A DNA stretch of 27,508 nucleotides from Pseudomonadota bacterium (GCA_003242685.1 QGVD01000051.1:1-27508), one strand, 5' to 3'. Counted from the first letter of the stretch, positions 1 to 9,800 are shown. Numbers and translations: made by a program. The notes: generated by a model not told the origin, from the letters alone.

Positions 1-1583
1 TTCGTTCTCCAGGAGCCTCCCTGTGGGGTGACCTTCAGGATGGTGCCGACCTCCTCGCGCTGGATGGTCTGGAACGGATTGAGCGTGCCGCCCGCACCGG
101 TGTTGGTGAACTGGCCGGTGATGAAGGGCACCTCCTGCGCCACCTTGAGCTCCGCTTCCTGATTGTCCATGGTGACCGCCGACGGCGTGGCGAGCACGTT
201 CGTGTTCGCGTCACCGCGCAGCGCCCGCAGCATCGCCGCGAAGTTCACACCCGTCCCGGCGATGCGTCCGATGCCGAGCGTGGTGCCGTTCGGGATACCG
301 ATGCCCGCTTCGGCTGCCGCTTCCGGGTCCGCCGCGAGCTGCGCGAGATTGACGAGAGAGGAGCCGCCGACCGGACTGATGAATCCGCCCGCCGGGAAGC
401 GCGTGTCGTCGTCCTCGGACCACGCCGCCCAGTTGACGCCGAGCTCCGCCGTCTTGTCCGCCTGGACCTCGACGATGATCGCCTCGATCAGCACCTGCAT
501 GCGGCGGATGTCGAGCTTGTCCACGATGGACATGAGCGACTTCATGACCTTCGGCGGCGCCGTGATCACGAGCGCGTTGGTCTCGGGGTCCGCAATGATC
601 GTGGTGTTGCGATCGATCTGCTGCTGGGGCGGTGCTGCCTGCTGTCCGCCGCCCGGCGCAGCCGCCTGCGCGATGCCCGTCACCTGCTCCTTGAGCAGCG
701 CGGCGACCTTCTCCGCGTCCGCATAGCGCAGATAACGCACCTGCGTGTCGCCGCCGCTCTCGAGCGGCGTATCGAGATGCGCGATGAGCGTCTTGATGCG
801 CAGCCGCTGCTCCGGATCACCGCTCACGAGCACGCTGTTCGAGCGCTCGTCGGCCGCGAGACGCAGCGGATTCGCGCCGCCGCCTTCGGCGGCCTGCTGC
901 TGCTGGTACAGCGAGTTGATGATGCGCACGACCTCGACGGCCGAGGCGTTCTGCAGCGTGACCACCTCCACGTCGGAGTCGCCGGCCTGGTCGATGCGCC
1001 GGATGATGCGCGCGATGCGATTCACGTTCGCCGCGCGGTCGGAAATGATGAGGACGTTCGATGCAGGGTGAGCCGCGAGGTGACCGTACTGCGGGATGAG
1101 CGGTCGCAGGACGGGTACGAGCTGCGCGGCGCTCACGTTCTTGATCGCGATCACCTGCGTGACGATCTCATCGGCCGCCGACGGTGGACGGTCGGGCAGA
1201 TCGGTCCCGGGCATCGTGCGCGCATTGGCGTCCGGCACGATCTTGATCACGTCGCCCGACGGCACCGCGATGAAGCCGTGCACCTGCAGGATCGACAGGA
1301 ACGCCTCGTAGAAGGCGTCCGGCGTCATCGGCGTGGAGGAGAGCATCGTCACCTGCGCGCGCACGCGCGGATCGATGATGAACGTGCGCCCGGTGGCCAT
1401 GCTCACCGCTTCGGCGATCTGCGTGATGTCGGCGTCCTTGAAGTTCGTCGTGATGCGCTGCGCGGGCGGCTGCTGCGCCGAGACGACCGATGCCGCCACG
1501 AAGAGCGCGCAGCAGCAGGCGAGGACGACGCGCCGGGGCGAGCCGTCCAGCCGCAGTCGTGACGCCTTGCGAAACAATCTCAT
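1..1583 (-). CDS. gspD: Type II secretion secretin GspD, N-terminal 527 codons (3' end cut by window)
   Basis: Outer-membrane secretin of the type II secretion system; the family forms the multimeric gated channel that exports folded proteins. I translated it by hand from the ATG at 1583-1581. Residues 1-36 look like a signal peptide (basic start, Cys/Val/Leu-rich core, cleavage after SVVSA). The N0 domain follows (about 43-120), containing TNFKDADITQIAEAVS and FIIDPRVRAQVT. N1-N3 repeats come next, with typical LIISDRAANVNRI and ERSNSVLVSGDPEQ segments and a Gln/Gly/Pro-rich loop inside N3. The start of the secretin core is reached (VLIEAIIVEVQ, then NVLATPSAVTMDNQEA and VGTILKVTPQ). Family members are roughly 650-750 residues, so the C-terminal barrel lies outside. 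It follows gspC by 31 bp on the same strand, with a GGGGG stretch upstream as a weak ribosome binding site. The last six or so residues at the edge (after VTPQ) do not look like the family. Confidence 0.95.
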   Translation of the reverse strand, partial: MRLFRKASRLRLDGSPRRVVLACCCALFVAASVVSAQQPPAQRITTNFKDADITQIAEAVSMATGRTFIIDPRVRAQVTMLSSTPMTPDAFYEAFLSILQVHGFIAVPSGDVIKIVPDANARTMPGTDLPDRPPSAADEIVTQVIAIKNVSAAQLVPVLRPLIPQYGHLAAHPASNVLIISDRAANVNRIARIIRRIDQAGDSDVEVVTLQNASAVEVVRIINSLYQQQQAAEGGGANPLRLAADERSNSVLVSGDPEQRLRIKTLIAHLDTPLESGGDTQVRYLRYADAEKVAALLKEQVTGIAQAAAPGGGQQAAPPQQQIDRNTTIIADPETNALVITAPPKVMKSLMSIVDKLDIRRMQVLIEAIIVEVQADKTAELGVNWAAWSEDDDTRFPAGGFISPVGGSSLVNLAQLAADPEAAAEAGIGIPNGTTLGIGRIAGTGVNFAAMLRALRGDANTNVLATPSAVTMDNQEAELKVAQEVPFITGQFTNTGAGGTLNPFQTIQREEVGTILKVTPQGGSWRT

Positions 1584-1597
1584 CGAATACCCCCGCA

Positions 1598-1613
1598 GCC
1601 GGCGCGAGCCGGC
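1598..1613 (-). other. Intercistronic hairpin gspC/gspD
   Basis: GCCGGC (1598-1603), 4-nt spacer, GCCGGC (1608-1613): a 6-bp self-complementary stem filling the 31-bp gap between the gspC stop and the gspD start. There is no T-tract, so it is unlikely to terminate. It could stabilise the upstream message or tune gspD expression. Function is inferred only. Confidence 0.35.
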
Positions 1614-1614
1614 A

Positions 1615-2604
1615 TTACTCTGTGTCGATCGGCTCATCCGGTGCGACGGGAGCCGTATCTTCGACCGGTTCGGCACCCGCTCCGGCGGCACCGTTGCCGC
1701 CGACGAGCTGCTCGGCCTCCTGCACCACCTGTGCCATGTTGAGCGTCAGATCCTGCTGCCTTCCGTTGCGCATCACGGTGACGCGCGCCTCACTCGAGGA
1801 GCCGAGCGTGCGGAAGATCTCCTCGCCACGCGCCGGGTCGTCGAGCGGTGTGCCGTTGATGGCGACGACCAGATCGCCCGGGCGCAGTCCCAGACGGATG
1901 AACGCCTGCCGGTTGCGCCCCGGGTATACCCGATATCCACGCTGCCTGCCCTGTGCGAACACGGGCTGGGGGCGCATGATGTCCGAGAGGAGCCCCGGCT
2001 CCTGGGCGATCATCTCACGCATCCGCTCGATCGGAGGCGCCGACTCGCTCGGCGGCATGGCGGCCATCGGCGGAGGGGGCGCGACGGCACCACCCCGGCT
2101 CTGCCGGGGCAGGGTGAGCGATTCCAGCCGCCCGTTGCGTTCGAGCAGGACCCGGTCGCTGTAGACCGAGTGCAGCCGCGCGCCGCCCGGAAGGTTGTCG
2201 CCCACGGCATACACCTTGGTGGAGCCCGCGTTCTGACCGACGATGGCGAGACCCGCCTGCGGCTCGTCCGCCGCGATGATGCCGGTGAGGACCAGCGGCA
2301 TGCTCGTCTGCGGTGCATTGGCGGCATCGACGGCGGCAGGCGCGTCGGCCTGAGCTGCGCCGAAGAGGTGCGAGGAGACGATCGCCGCGACGTCGACGCG
2401 GCGCGAGGGCACCGCCGGCGGAGGATTGAATTCATCAATCGCGGGAACGCGACTTGCGCCCGCGAGGTCAGTGACAATGATTGCGGCTTGAACGCCGAGA
2501 GCGACGGCCAGCACCCAGACGGCGATCTGGGGCGCACGGGTTACCAGCAGCTCGCGCCAGTGGTCGGACGTGGAGAGGCCTTCGAGCCAGGAGGCGGCAC
2601 TCAT
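1615..2604 (-). CDS. gspC: Type II secretion inner-membrane protein GspC
   Basis: Inner-membrane component that in the family links the secretin GspD to the inner-membrane platform through its periplasmic HR domain. The 329-residue protein begins at the ATG 2604-2602 (MSAASWLEGLSTS); the open frame continues upstream but gives unlikely sequence. A short cytoplasmic N-terminus is followed by one membrane helix at about 26-46 (IAVWVLAVALGVQAAIIV). The HR region comes next (SHLFGAAQA, then VLTGIIAADEPQAGLAIV and VYAVGDNLPGGARLHSVYSD), then a Pro-rich linker. A C-terminal PDZ-like domain runs over about 230-315 (RQAFIRLGLRPGDLVVAING, VTVMRNGRQQDLTLNM). The tail is acidic and Ala-rich. It is first in the leftward gspC-gspD unit, with a plausible sigma70 promoter about 85 bp upstream. 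Other gsp genes would be expected beyond the left edge or elsewhere. Confidence 0.93.
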   Translation of the reverse strand: MSAASWLEGLSTSDHWRELLVTRAPQIAVWVLAVALGVQAAIIVTDLAGASRVPAIDEFNPPPAVPSRRVDVAAIVSSHLFGAAQADAPAAVDAANAPQTSMPLVLTGIIAADEPQAGLAIVGQNAGSTKVYAVGDNLPGGARLHSVYSDRVLLERNGRLESLTLPRQSRGGAVAPPPPMAAMPPSESAPPIERMREMIAQEPGLLSDIMRPQPVFAQGRQRGYRVYPGRNRQAFIRLGLRPGDLVVAINGTPLDDPARGEEIFRTLGSSSEARVTVMRNGRQQDLTLNMAQVVQEAEQLVGGNGAAGAGAEPVEDTAPVAPDEPIDTE

Positions 2605-2687
2605 CGGGTGGGCAGATCCTTGGAACCCCCTTGAGAAGCATCGGCCGTGGCGCGGTTGACGGGGCTCGCGCGCGAGCGGCCCGGGCA

Positions 2688-2717
2688 ATGATACGGGCCA
2701 GCTGCTGAAGCTCTCAA
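2688..2717 (-). promoter_or_regulatory. Predicted sigma70 promoter for gspC-gspD
   Basis: On the minus strand, TTGAGA (plus 2712-2717, 5 of 6 to consensus) and TATCAT (plus 2688-2693, 5 of 6) are separated by 18 nt. The predicted transcript start is near 2681, leaving a leader of about 77 nt. That leader contains the perfect palindrome GCTCGCGCGCGAGC (2664-2677). Pattern-based prediction. Confidence 0.5.
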
Positions 2718-2760
2718 GCAGTTGTTTTGGCTGGGTAAAGTGTCGTCGATCACAGAATAC

Positions 2761-2789
2761 TTGTGTTGCCGTTTGGCGACCCCTATAAA
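2761..2789 (+). promoter_or_regulatory. Predicted sigma70 promoter for clpS-clpA, implying a leaderless clpS mRNA
   Basis: TTGTGT (2761-2766), exactly 17 nt, then TATAAA (2784-2789, 5 of 6 to TATAAT). The expected transcription start, about 7 nt past the -10, is at 2796-2797, which is the A of the clpS ATG. No Shine-Dalgarno sequence is visible between the -10 and the ATG, consistent with leaderless translation. Confidence 0.5.
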
Positions 2790-2796
2790 AGACACC

Positions 2797-3117
2797 ATGT
2801 CGGATCCGCAGCGTGCTCGTCCCGATACCGGCGTCGTCGTCGAGGAGTCGCGGCCGCAGACCAGGCAGCCGCCGCTCTATCAGGTCGTTCTATTGAACGA
2901 TGATTACACCCCGATGGAGTTCGTCGTCGACGTGCTGGAGAAATTCTTCTCGCTCGATCGTCCCACGGCGACACGCATCATGTTGGAGGTCCATACCAAG
3001 GGCAAAGGCGTCTGCGGCGTCTACACGTACGAGATCGCGGAGACCAAGGTGGCTCAGGTCACCAGCTACGCGCGCGATCATCAGCACCCGCTGATGTGTA
3101 CCCTTGAAGAGGCCTGA
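2797..3117 (+). CDS. clpS: ATP-dependent Clp protease adaptor ClpS
   Basis: N-recognin of the bacterial N-degron pathway. In the family it binds destabilising N-terminal residues (Leu, Phe, Tyr, Trp) and delivers those proteins to ClpA. It has 106 residues from the ATG at 2797 (MSDPQRARPD). The flexible N-terminal tail of about 30 residues is followed by the core with YQVVLLNDDYTPMEFVVDVL (binding-pocket NDDYTPMEFV motif), MLEVHTKGKGVCGVYTYEIAE and a VTSYARDHQHPL helix ending in CTLEEA. All family hallmarks are present and length is normal. It lies 20 bp upstream of clpA on the same strand, as in E. coli. The start choice rests on family length; the nearby -10 box suggests the message starts at the ATG itself. 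Confidence 0.97.
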   Translation: MSDPQRARPDTGVVVEESRPQTRQPPLYQVVLLNDDYTPMEFVVDVLEKFFSLDRPTATRIMLEVHTKGKGVCGVYTYEIAETKVAQVTSYARDHQHPLMCTLEEA

Positions 3118-3137
3118 GATTCGGAAGGTTCATCAAC

Positions 3138-5408
<2,271 letters not shown>

Positions 5409-5421
5409 GAAGAGAGGAGAG

Positions 5422-5441
5422 GGGCGCGCTGATGCGCGCCC
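5422..5441. terminator. GC-rich hairpin between convergent clpA and infA
   Basis: GGGCGCGC (5422-5429), loop TGAT, GCGCGCCC (5434-5441): a perfect 8-bp inverted repeat in the 38-bp gap between the clpA stop and the infA stop. Its position suggests a bidirectional transcription barrier. No T-tract follows on either strand, so it is not a canonical intrinsic terminator. Confidence 0.5.
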
Positions 5442-5446
5442 GCGGG

Positions 5447-5665
5447 TCAGCGCCCGCGATAGACGATGCGGCCCTTCGTCAGGTCGTACGGCGTCATCTC
5501 CACCGTGACCTGGTCACCCGTGAGGATGCGGATGTAGTTCTTGCGCATCTTGCCCGAGATGTGGGCGGTGACGATGTGGCCGTTCTTCAGCTTCACGCGG
5601 AAAGTGGTGTTCGGCAGGGTCTCGATGACCTCGCCTTCCATCTGAATCGCGTCTTCTTTTGCCAC
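5447..5665 (-). CDS. infA: Translation initiation factor IF-1
   Basis: IF-1 binds the ribosomal A site of the 30S subunit and assists IF-2 and IF-3 during initiation. The 72-residue product (canonical length) is a single S1/OB-fold domain: AKEDAIQMEGEVIETLPN, FRVKLKNGHIVTAHISGKMR, KNYIRILTGDQVTVEMTPYD and LTKGRIVYRGR, near-identical in pattern to the family. The start is the GTG at 5665-5663, preceded by GAGG at about 5-6 nt spacing; the frame stays open upstream, but that part is not IF-1. It is convergent with clpA and lies 92 bp downstream of aat, as in E. coli, but without the tRNA-Ser gene (serW) that E. coli has between infA and aat. Confidence 0.97.
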   Translation of the reverse strand: MAKEDAIQMEGEVIETLPNTTFRVKLKNGHIVTAHISGKMRKNYIRILTGDQVTVEMTPYDLTKGRIVYRGR

Positions 5666-5692
5666 GAGTACCTCGTCTGCCAAGGGTCGCGA

Positions 5693-5721
5693 ATTCTGCA
5701 TAAACGCGACAGGCAATGCAA
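5693..5721 (-). promoter_or_regulatory. Predicted sigma70 promoter for infA
   Basis: On the minus strand, TTGCAT (plus 5716-5721) and CAGAAT (plus 5693-5698) are separated by 17 nt. The predicted start near 5686 gives a leader of about 20 nt. It lies in the aat-infA gap and would allow infA expression independent of the upstream operon. Weak matches (3 of 6 and 4 of 6) with ideal spacing. Confidence 0.4.
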
Positions 5722-5757
5722 TTTGCCACGCTTTCCCGCGCAGGCCCAGCGGTACCC

Positions 5758-6456
5758 TCAGGCGGCCTGCACCGCCATCGGCAGGGGCTCCAGGACCACG
5801 TGCTGACGCAGGAGGCACTGGAACTCGGACCGGGGGATGGACCGGCTCCCGAGGCTCTTCAGGTGCCGCGAGGCGAGCTGGCAGTCGATCACCGCGATCC
5901 CGAGCTCGAGGCACAGGTCGACGAGGTGGGAGAGCGCCACTTTCGAGGCGTCGCTCTCCCGGCTGAACATCGACTCGCCGAAGAACACACCTCCCAGCCT
6001 CACGCCGTAGAGGCCGCCGACCAGCCGTCCTTCGCGCCAGGTCTCGATGCTGTGTGCGTAACCGAGGCGGTGAAGCTCGAGGTAGGCGGCGCGCATCTCA
6101 GGGGTGATCCACGTGCCGATGCTGTGCGGCCGCGGCGCGGCGCACGCGCGGATCACGGCGTCGAAATCGCGGTCGACCGTCAGCTCGAAGCCCCGGTTGC
6201 GGAGCGACTTCATGAGACTGCGCGACCTGCGGAACTCGGACGGATAGAGCACTTCGCGCGGATCCGGTGCCCACCACAGCACCGGCTGGCCCGGCGAATA
6301 CCAGGGAAAGATGCCGCGCTGGTAGGCCGCGAGGAGGCGCGCCGACGAGAGATCGCCACCTGCCGCGAGGAGCCCCGCGGGCTCGTCGAGCGCCTGCTCG
6401 ATCGGCGGAAACCGGTCGGGCGCGTCCTGGGGCGACAGCCAGGTGATGGTCTTCAC
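5758..6456 (-). CDS. aat: Leucyl/phenylalanyl-tRNA-protein transferase
   Basis: Transfers Leu or Phe from aminoacyl-tRNA to proteins with N-terminal Lys or Arg, creating N-degrons recognised by ClpS. The 232-residue protein has every family signature in order: ITWLSPQD.FPPIEQAL, LLAAGGDLSSARLLAAYQRG, GIFPWYSPGQPVLWWAPDPR, HSIGTWITPEMRAAY, LHRLGYAHSIETW and GGLYGVRLGGVFFGESMFS. The start is GTG 6456-6454, whose GTGA overlaps the TGA of the upstream acyltransferase gene, pointing to translational coupling. It is last of the trxB-acyltransferase-aat unit. The bpt/ate arginyl-transferase gene that often sits between aat and infA in other Proteobacteria is absent here. Clustering with clpS-clpA places three N-degron genes within about 4 kb. 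Confidence 0.97.
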   Translation of the reverse strand: MKTITWLSPQDAPDRFPPIEQALDEPAGLLAAGGDLSSARLLAAYQRGIFPWYSPGQPVLWWAPDPREVLYPSEFRRSRSLMKSLRNRGFELTVDRDFDAVIRACAAPRPHSIGTWITPEMRAAYLELHRLGYAHSIETWREGRLVGGLYGVRLGGVFFGESMFSRESDASKVALSHLVDLCLELGIAVIDCQLASRHLKSLGSRSIPRSEFQCLLRQHVVLEPLPMAVQAA

Positions 6457-7616
6457 GTACGACCCGGATCGGATGCTGGGCGCAGATCCCGTCTGAAGGG
6501 TACGTGCTCCCGGATCTCCGCGGCATAGGCATCGACTGCCGCGCCTTCCTGGAGCAGGTACTCGCGGATGGCGCGCCGGAAGCGCGCGTCGGTGATCGAG
6601 TGGGCGGACCAGGTGAGCGCAGGCTCGAAGCCCCGGCTGACCTTGTGTTCGCCCTGAGTACCCGGCTCGAAGCGCGCGATCCCGCGCTCGATGCAGAACT
6701 CGATGCCCTGGTGATAGCAGGTCTCGAAGTGCAGGCTGTGGAAGTCCGCGGCGGCGCCCCAGTAGCGGCCGTAGAGCGCAGCGTCGGACCAGAAGAAGAT
6801 CGCGGCGGCCACCGGCTCCTCGTCGAGCATCGCGAACTTCACCATCAGCGCGGATCCCAGCGTGCGCGCCGCTTCCTCGAAGAACGCCCGGTTGAGATAC
6901 GGCTCGTGACCGTGGCGATGGAAGGTGTCGCGGTGGAAGGCGTACGCGTAATCGATGAGCCGCGAATCGAGCTCGGGTCCGAATCGCGTCTCGAACCGGA
7001 TGCCGGCTTCGGCGACGCGACGCCGCTCGCGGCGTGCCTTCTTGCGTTTCTCGGCCGTGAAGGTCTGCAGATAGTCGTCGAAGCTGCGATACCCGCGATT
7101 AGTCCAGTGGAACTGGCAGTCCCGGCGCAGCAGCCAGCCCGCCTTCGTGAAGGCCTCGCGATCGGCGTCGTCGATGAAGAGCACGTGCACGGACGAGAGC
7201 GACTCGTCCGCCGCGAGCTCCGAGATGGCCTCGATGAGCTTCGCCGCCGCGGCAGGTCCGTCGCGATCGGGTCTGATGAGGAGCCTGCGGCCGGTCGCCG
7301 GGGTGAACGGCACCGCGATCGTGAGCTTCGGGTAGTAACGCTCACCGAGACGCGCGTAGGCGTGCGCCCACGAGAAGTCGAACACGAACTCGCCGTAGGA
7401 ATGCGACTTGATGAACGCGGGCGCGGCCGCCGCGAGCCCGCGTTCGTCGTAGAGCGCCACGTGGCGCGGATCCCATCCCGTGCCCTTGCCGATGCAGCGG
7501 GTGTGCTCGAGCGCCGCGAAGAACTCGTGGCGCAGGAACGGCGCTTCGGTGCCCCGCAGGGCGTTCCACTGCCGCGGATCGATCTCCTCGATGCTCTTGT
7601 GGACGCGGCTCCTCAT
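6453..7616 (-). CDS. FemAB/DUF482-like GNAT-fold acyltransferase
   Basis: A 387-residue protein of the DUF482/COG3146 type (GNAT superfamily, distantly FemAB-like; often labelled peptidoglycan biosynthesis protein, although no substrate is established that I can cite). Recognisable segments: PFLRHEFFAALE near the N-terminus, HVALYDERGLAAAAPAFIKSHSYGEFVFDFSWAHAY, the FHWTNRGYRSFDDYLQTFTAEKRKKARRER stretch (basic helix), HRHGHEPYLNRAFFE, and LYGRYWGAAADFHSLHFETCYHQGIEFCIERGI with the conserved FEPGTQGEHKVSRGF near the C-terminus. Start ATG 7616-7614 overlaps the trxB stop as ATGA. The stop overlaps the aat start as GTGA. The open frame extends farther upstream, but that part is the shadow of trxB. 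In E. coli this slot holds cydC-cydD. Confidence 0.85.
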   Translation of the reverse strand: MRSRVHKSIEEIDPRQWNALRGTEAPFLRHEFFAALEHTRCIGKGTGWDPRHVALYDERGLAAAAPAFIKSHSYGEFVFDFSWAHAYARLGERYYPKLTIAVPFTPATGRRLLIRPDRDGPAAAAKLIEAISELAADESLSSVHVLFIDDADREAFTKAGWLLRRDCQFHWTNRGYRSFDDYLQTFTAEKRKKARRERRRVAEAGIRFETRFGPELDSRLIDYAYAFHRDTFHRHGHEPYLNRAFFEEAARTLGSALMVKFAMLDEEPVAAAIFFWSDAALYGRYWGAAADFHSLHFETCYHQGIEFCIERGIARFEPGTQGEHKVSRGFEPALTWSAHSITDARFRRAIREYLLQEGAAVDAYAAEIREHVPFRRDLRPASDPGRT

Positions 7617-8602
7617 TCGACGGCTGCGAGCTTCCTCTCGATGTTCTCGACGTCGAGCGCCTCGAGATATCGGTCGGCATCGAGCGCCGCCATGCATCCC
7701 GAGGCGGCCGACGTGATCGCCTGACGATACACGCGATCCGCAACGTCGCCCGCCGCGAACACGCCCGGCACGCTCGTCGCCGTCGCATTGCCGTCGGTGC
7801 CGCTCTTCACGACGATGTAGCCGTCGCGCATCTCGAGCTGGCCTTCGAATATCGACGTGTTCGGCGTGTGGCCGATGGCGACGAAGAGGCCCGTCACTTC
7901 GATCGTGCGATCGGGACCACCTGTCGTCGAGCGCAGGCGGACGCCCGTGACGCCGCTGTCGTCGCCGAGCACTTCGTCGACGACGTGATTCCAGACGATG
8001 CTCACCTTGCCCGCGCGCTCGAGCTCGAAGAGCCGCTGCTGCATGATCTTCTCGGCGCGCAGGCGGTCGCGACGGTGAATGAGCGTCACGTGCGACGCGA
8101 TGTTCGCGAGATACAGCGCCTCTTCGACCGCGGTGTTGCCGCCGCCCACGACCGCCACGCGCTGACCGCGGAAGAAGAATCCGTCGCACGTCGCGCACGC
8201 CGACACCCCGCGGCCGCGGAAGCGCTCCTCTGAGGGAAGCCCCAGATACTTCGCCGTCGCGCCGGTCGCGATGATGAGCGCATCGCACGTGTAGCGGCCC
8301 GAATCTCCCGTGAGCTCGAACGGCCGCTTCGAGAGATCGACGGCCTGGATGTGGTCGTTGACGATCTCGGTGGCGAAGCGCTCGGCGTGGCGGCGCATGC
8401 GATCCATGAGGTCCGGTCCCTGCAGACCCTCCACGTCACCCGGCCAGTTGTCGACGTCCGTCGTCGTCATGAGCTGCCCGCCCTGCTCGACGCCCGTGAT
8501 GAGCAGTGGAGCGCGATTCGCGCGCGCCGCGTATATGGCCGCGGTATAGCCCGCAGGTCCCGATCCGATGATGATGAGCCGGCTGTGCCGTTTTTCCGTC
8601 AT
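7613..8602 (-). CDS. trxB: Thioredoxin reductase
   Basis: FAD-dependent NADPH:thioredoxin oxidoreductase. The 329-residue product starts at ATG 8602-8600, chosen because GCGGAAAG precedes it at good spacing and the resulting MTEKRHSRLIIIGSGPAG aligns with the family. A start five codons earlier is possible but lacks support. FAD-binding GSGPAG is at 13-18, the EQGGQLMTTTDVDNWPG segment follows, the redox-active C136-A-T-C139 pair sits in VSACATCDG, and the NADPH-binding motif is VVGGGNTAVEEALYL. The C-terminal FAD motif is GVFAAGDVADRVYRQAITSAASGC. It is the first gene of the leftward unit and is divergent from ald. Confidence 0.97.
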   Translation of the reverse strand: MTEKRHSRLIIIGSGPAGYTAAIYAARANRAPLLITGVEQGGQLMTTTDVDNWPGDVEGLQGPDLMDRMRRHAERFATEIVNDHIQAVDLSKRPFELTGDSGRYTCDALIIATGATAKYLGLPSEERFRGRGVSACATCDGFFFRGQRVAVVGGGNTAVEEALYLANIASHVTLIHRRDRLRAEKIMQQRLFELERAGKVSIVWNHVVDEVLGDDSGVTGVRLRSTTGGPDRTIEVTGLFVAIGHTPNTSIFEGQLEMRDGYIVVKSGTDGNATATSVPGVFAAGDVADRVYRQAITSAASGCMAALDADRYLEALDVENIERKLAAVE

Positions 8603-8670
8603 GTATACTTTCCGCAACCAGTTTCAGTGCTCCGGCGTGCGCGCTGTGCGAACGTCCAGTCCTTGAAGGC

Positions 8671-8699
8671 ATGTTAAGAAACGCCAACGTCGCGGCCAA
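8671..8699 (-). promoter_or_regulatory. Predicted promoter for trxB operon
   Basis: On the minus strand, TTGGCC (plus 8694-8699) and TAACAT (plus 8671-8676) are spaced 17 nt, each 4 of 6 to consensus. The predicted start near 8664 gives a leader of about 60 nt. No comparably clear promoter for the divergent ald gene could be picked out in the 130-bp intergenic region. Confidence 0.35.
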
Positions 8700-8732
8700 G
8701 GGCTCGGAGCTACCCATTTCGAGGGAGATCCC

Positions 8733-9791
8733 ATGCGCATTGGAGTGCCGCGCGAGCTCAAACCGCTGGAGGGTCGCGTTGGACTCACTCCGGCTGCATG
8801 CGTCGAGCTCGTGCGCGGCGGTCACCAAGTCTTCGTAGAGGCTGGCGCAGGCGAGAAGAGCGGATATACGGATCAGCACTATCGGGACGTCGGGGTGACG
8901 GTGCTGCCGAGCGCGCGGGAGGTCTACGCGTGCGCGGAGCTCATCGTCAAAGTCAAGGAGCCGATCGAGCCCGACCTCGAGCACCTGTGCCGCGAGCATC
9001 TGCTCTTCTGCTATCTGCATCTCGCGGCACTGCCCGAGCTTGCGCGTCGCCTGTGCGACATCGGGCTCACGGCGATCGCCTTCGAGACGGTGGAGGACCG
9101 TGCCGGACGCCTGCCGCTGCTCGCGCCGATGAGCGACATCGCGGGACGCCTGGCGATGCAGGTCGCGACGACGCTTCTGCATCAGCCGCAGGGCGGCAAG
9201 GGCATCCTCCTCGGCGGCGTGCCCGCCGCGCGCCGGGGCAGGGTGGTCATCCTCGGCGGCGGTGTCGCAGGCCGCAGCTCGGCAGTGGTTGCCGCAGGTC
9301 TCGGCGCCGACATCGTCGTGTTCGACAAGGACCGCGAGAAGCTCGCGCAGGTGCGCGAAATCGGGTCGAACGTCACGACGCTGTATCCGCACGTCTCGGA
9401 CGTTGCGGACTGCGTGAGTCGCGCCGACATCGTCATCGGCGCGGTGCTCGTCACGGGAGCGCGCGCGCCGCACGTGGTGAGCGAGGAGATGGTGCGCGCC
9501 ATGCAGCCCGGAAGCGTGATCGTCGACATCTCCGTCGATCAGGGCGGCTGCATCGAGACGACGCGCCCCACCACCTGGGATGCACCCACGTACACGGTCC
9601 ACGGCGTCACGCACTTCACCGTCACCAACATGCCCGGAGCCGTTCCGCGCACGGCCTCGCAGGCACTCTCGGCGGCCATCGCGCCCTACGTATCGCGCAT
9701 CGCCGACGGCGAATGGCGTGAAGATGAAGGACTTGTGAAGGGCATCAACATCGAGCGGGGAAAGATCGTCCATCCCGCCTTGTTGGTCTGA
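8733..9791 (+). CDS. ald: Alanine dehydrogenase
   Basis: NAD-dependent oxidative deamination of L-alanine to pyruvate and ammonium, and the reverse. It has 352 residues, slightly shorter than the usual ~370, with ATG at 8733 preceded by GAGGGAG. R15, K75 (KVKEP) and H96 (YLHLA) match the known substrate-binding and catalytic positions. The nucleotide-binding loop is VVILGGGVAG (about 171-180) and the aspartate in VDISVDQGG is D269. NMPGAVPRTASQALS and the terminal GLVKGINIERGKIVHPAL are family hallmarks. The gene occupies the position between trxB and ftsK where E. coli carries lrp. It is followed 9 bp later by an 8-bp inverted repeat ahead of ftsK. Saccharopine dehydrogenase and transhydrogenase alpha share the fold, but the length and active-site residues favour Ald. 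Confidence 0.95.
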   Translation: MRIGVPRELKPLEGRVGLTPAACVELVRGGHQVFVEAGAGEKSGYTDQHYRDVGVTVLPSAREVYACAELIVKVKEPIEPDLEHLCREHLLFCYLHLAALPELARRLCDIGLTAIAFETVEDRAGRLPLLAPMSDIAGRLAMQVATTLLHQPQGGKGILLGGVPAARRGRVVILGGGVAGRSSAVVAAGLGADIVVFDKDREKLAQVREIGSNVTTLYPHVSDVADCVSRADIVIGAVLVTGARAPHVVSEEMVRAMQPGSVIVDISVDQGGCIETTRPTTWDAPTYTVHGVTHFTVTNMPGAVPRTASQALSAAIAPYVSRIADGEWREDEGLVKGINIERGKIVHPALLV

Positions 9792-9800
9792 GGACTTGCC

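Noticed and set aside
5666..5757. A tRNA-Ser gene (serW) expected between infA and aat by analogy with E. coli
   Set aside because: The 92-bp gap has no cloverleaf or TTCGA-type T-arm on either strand.
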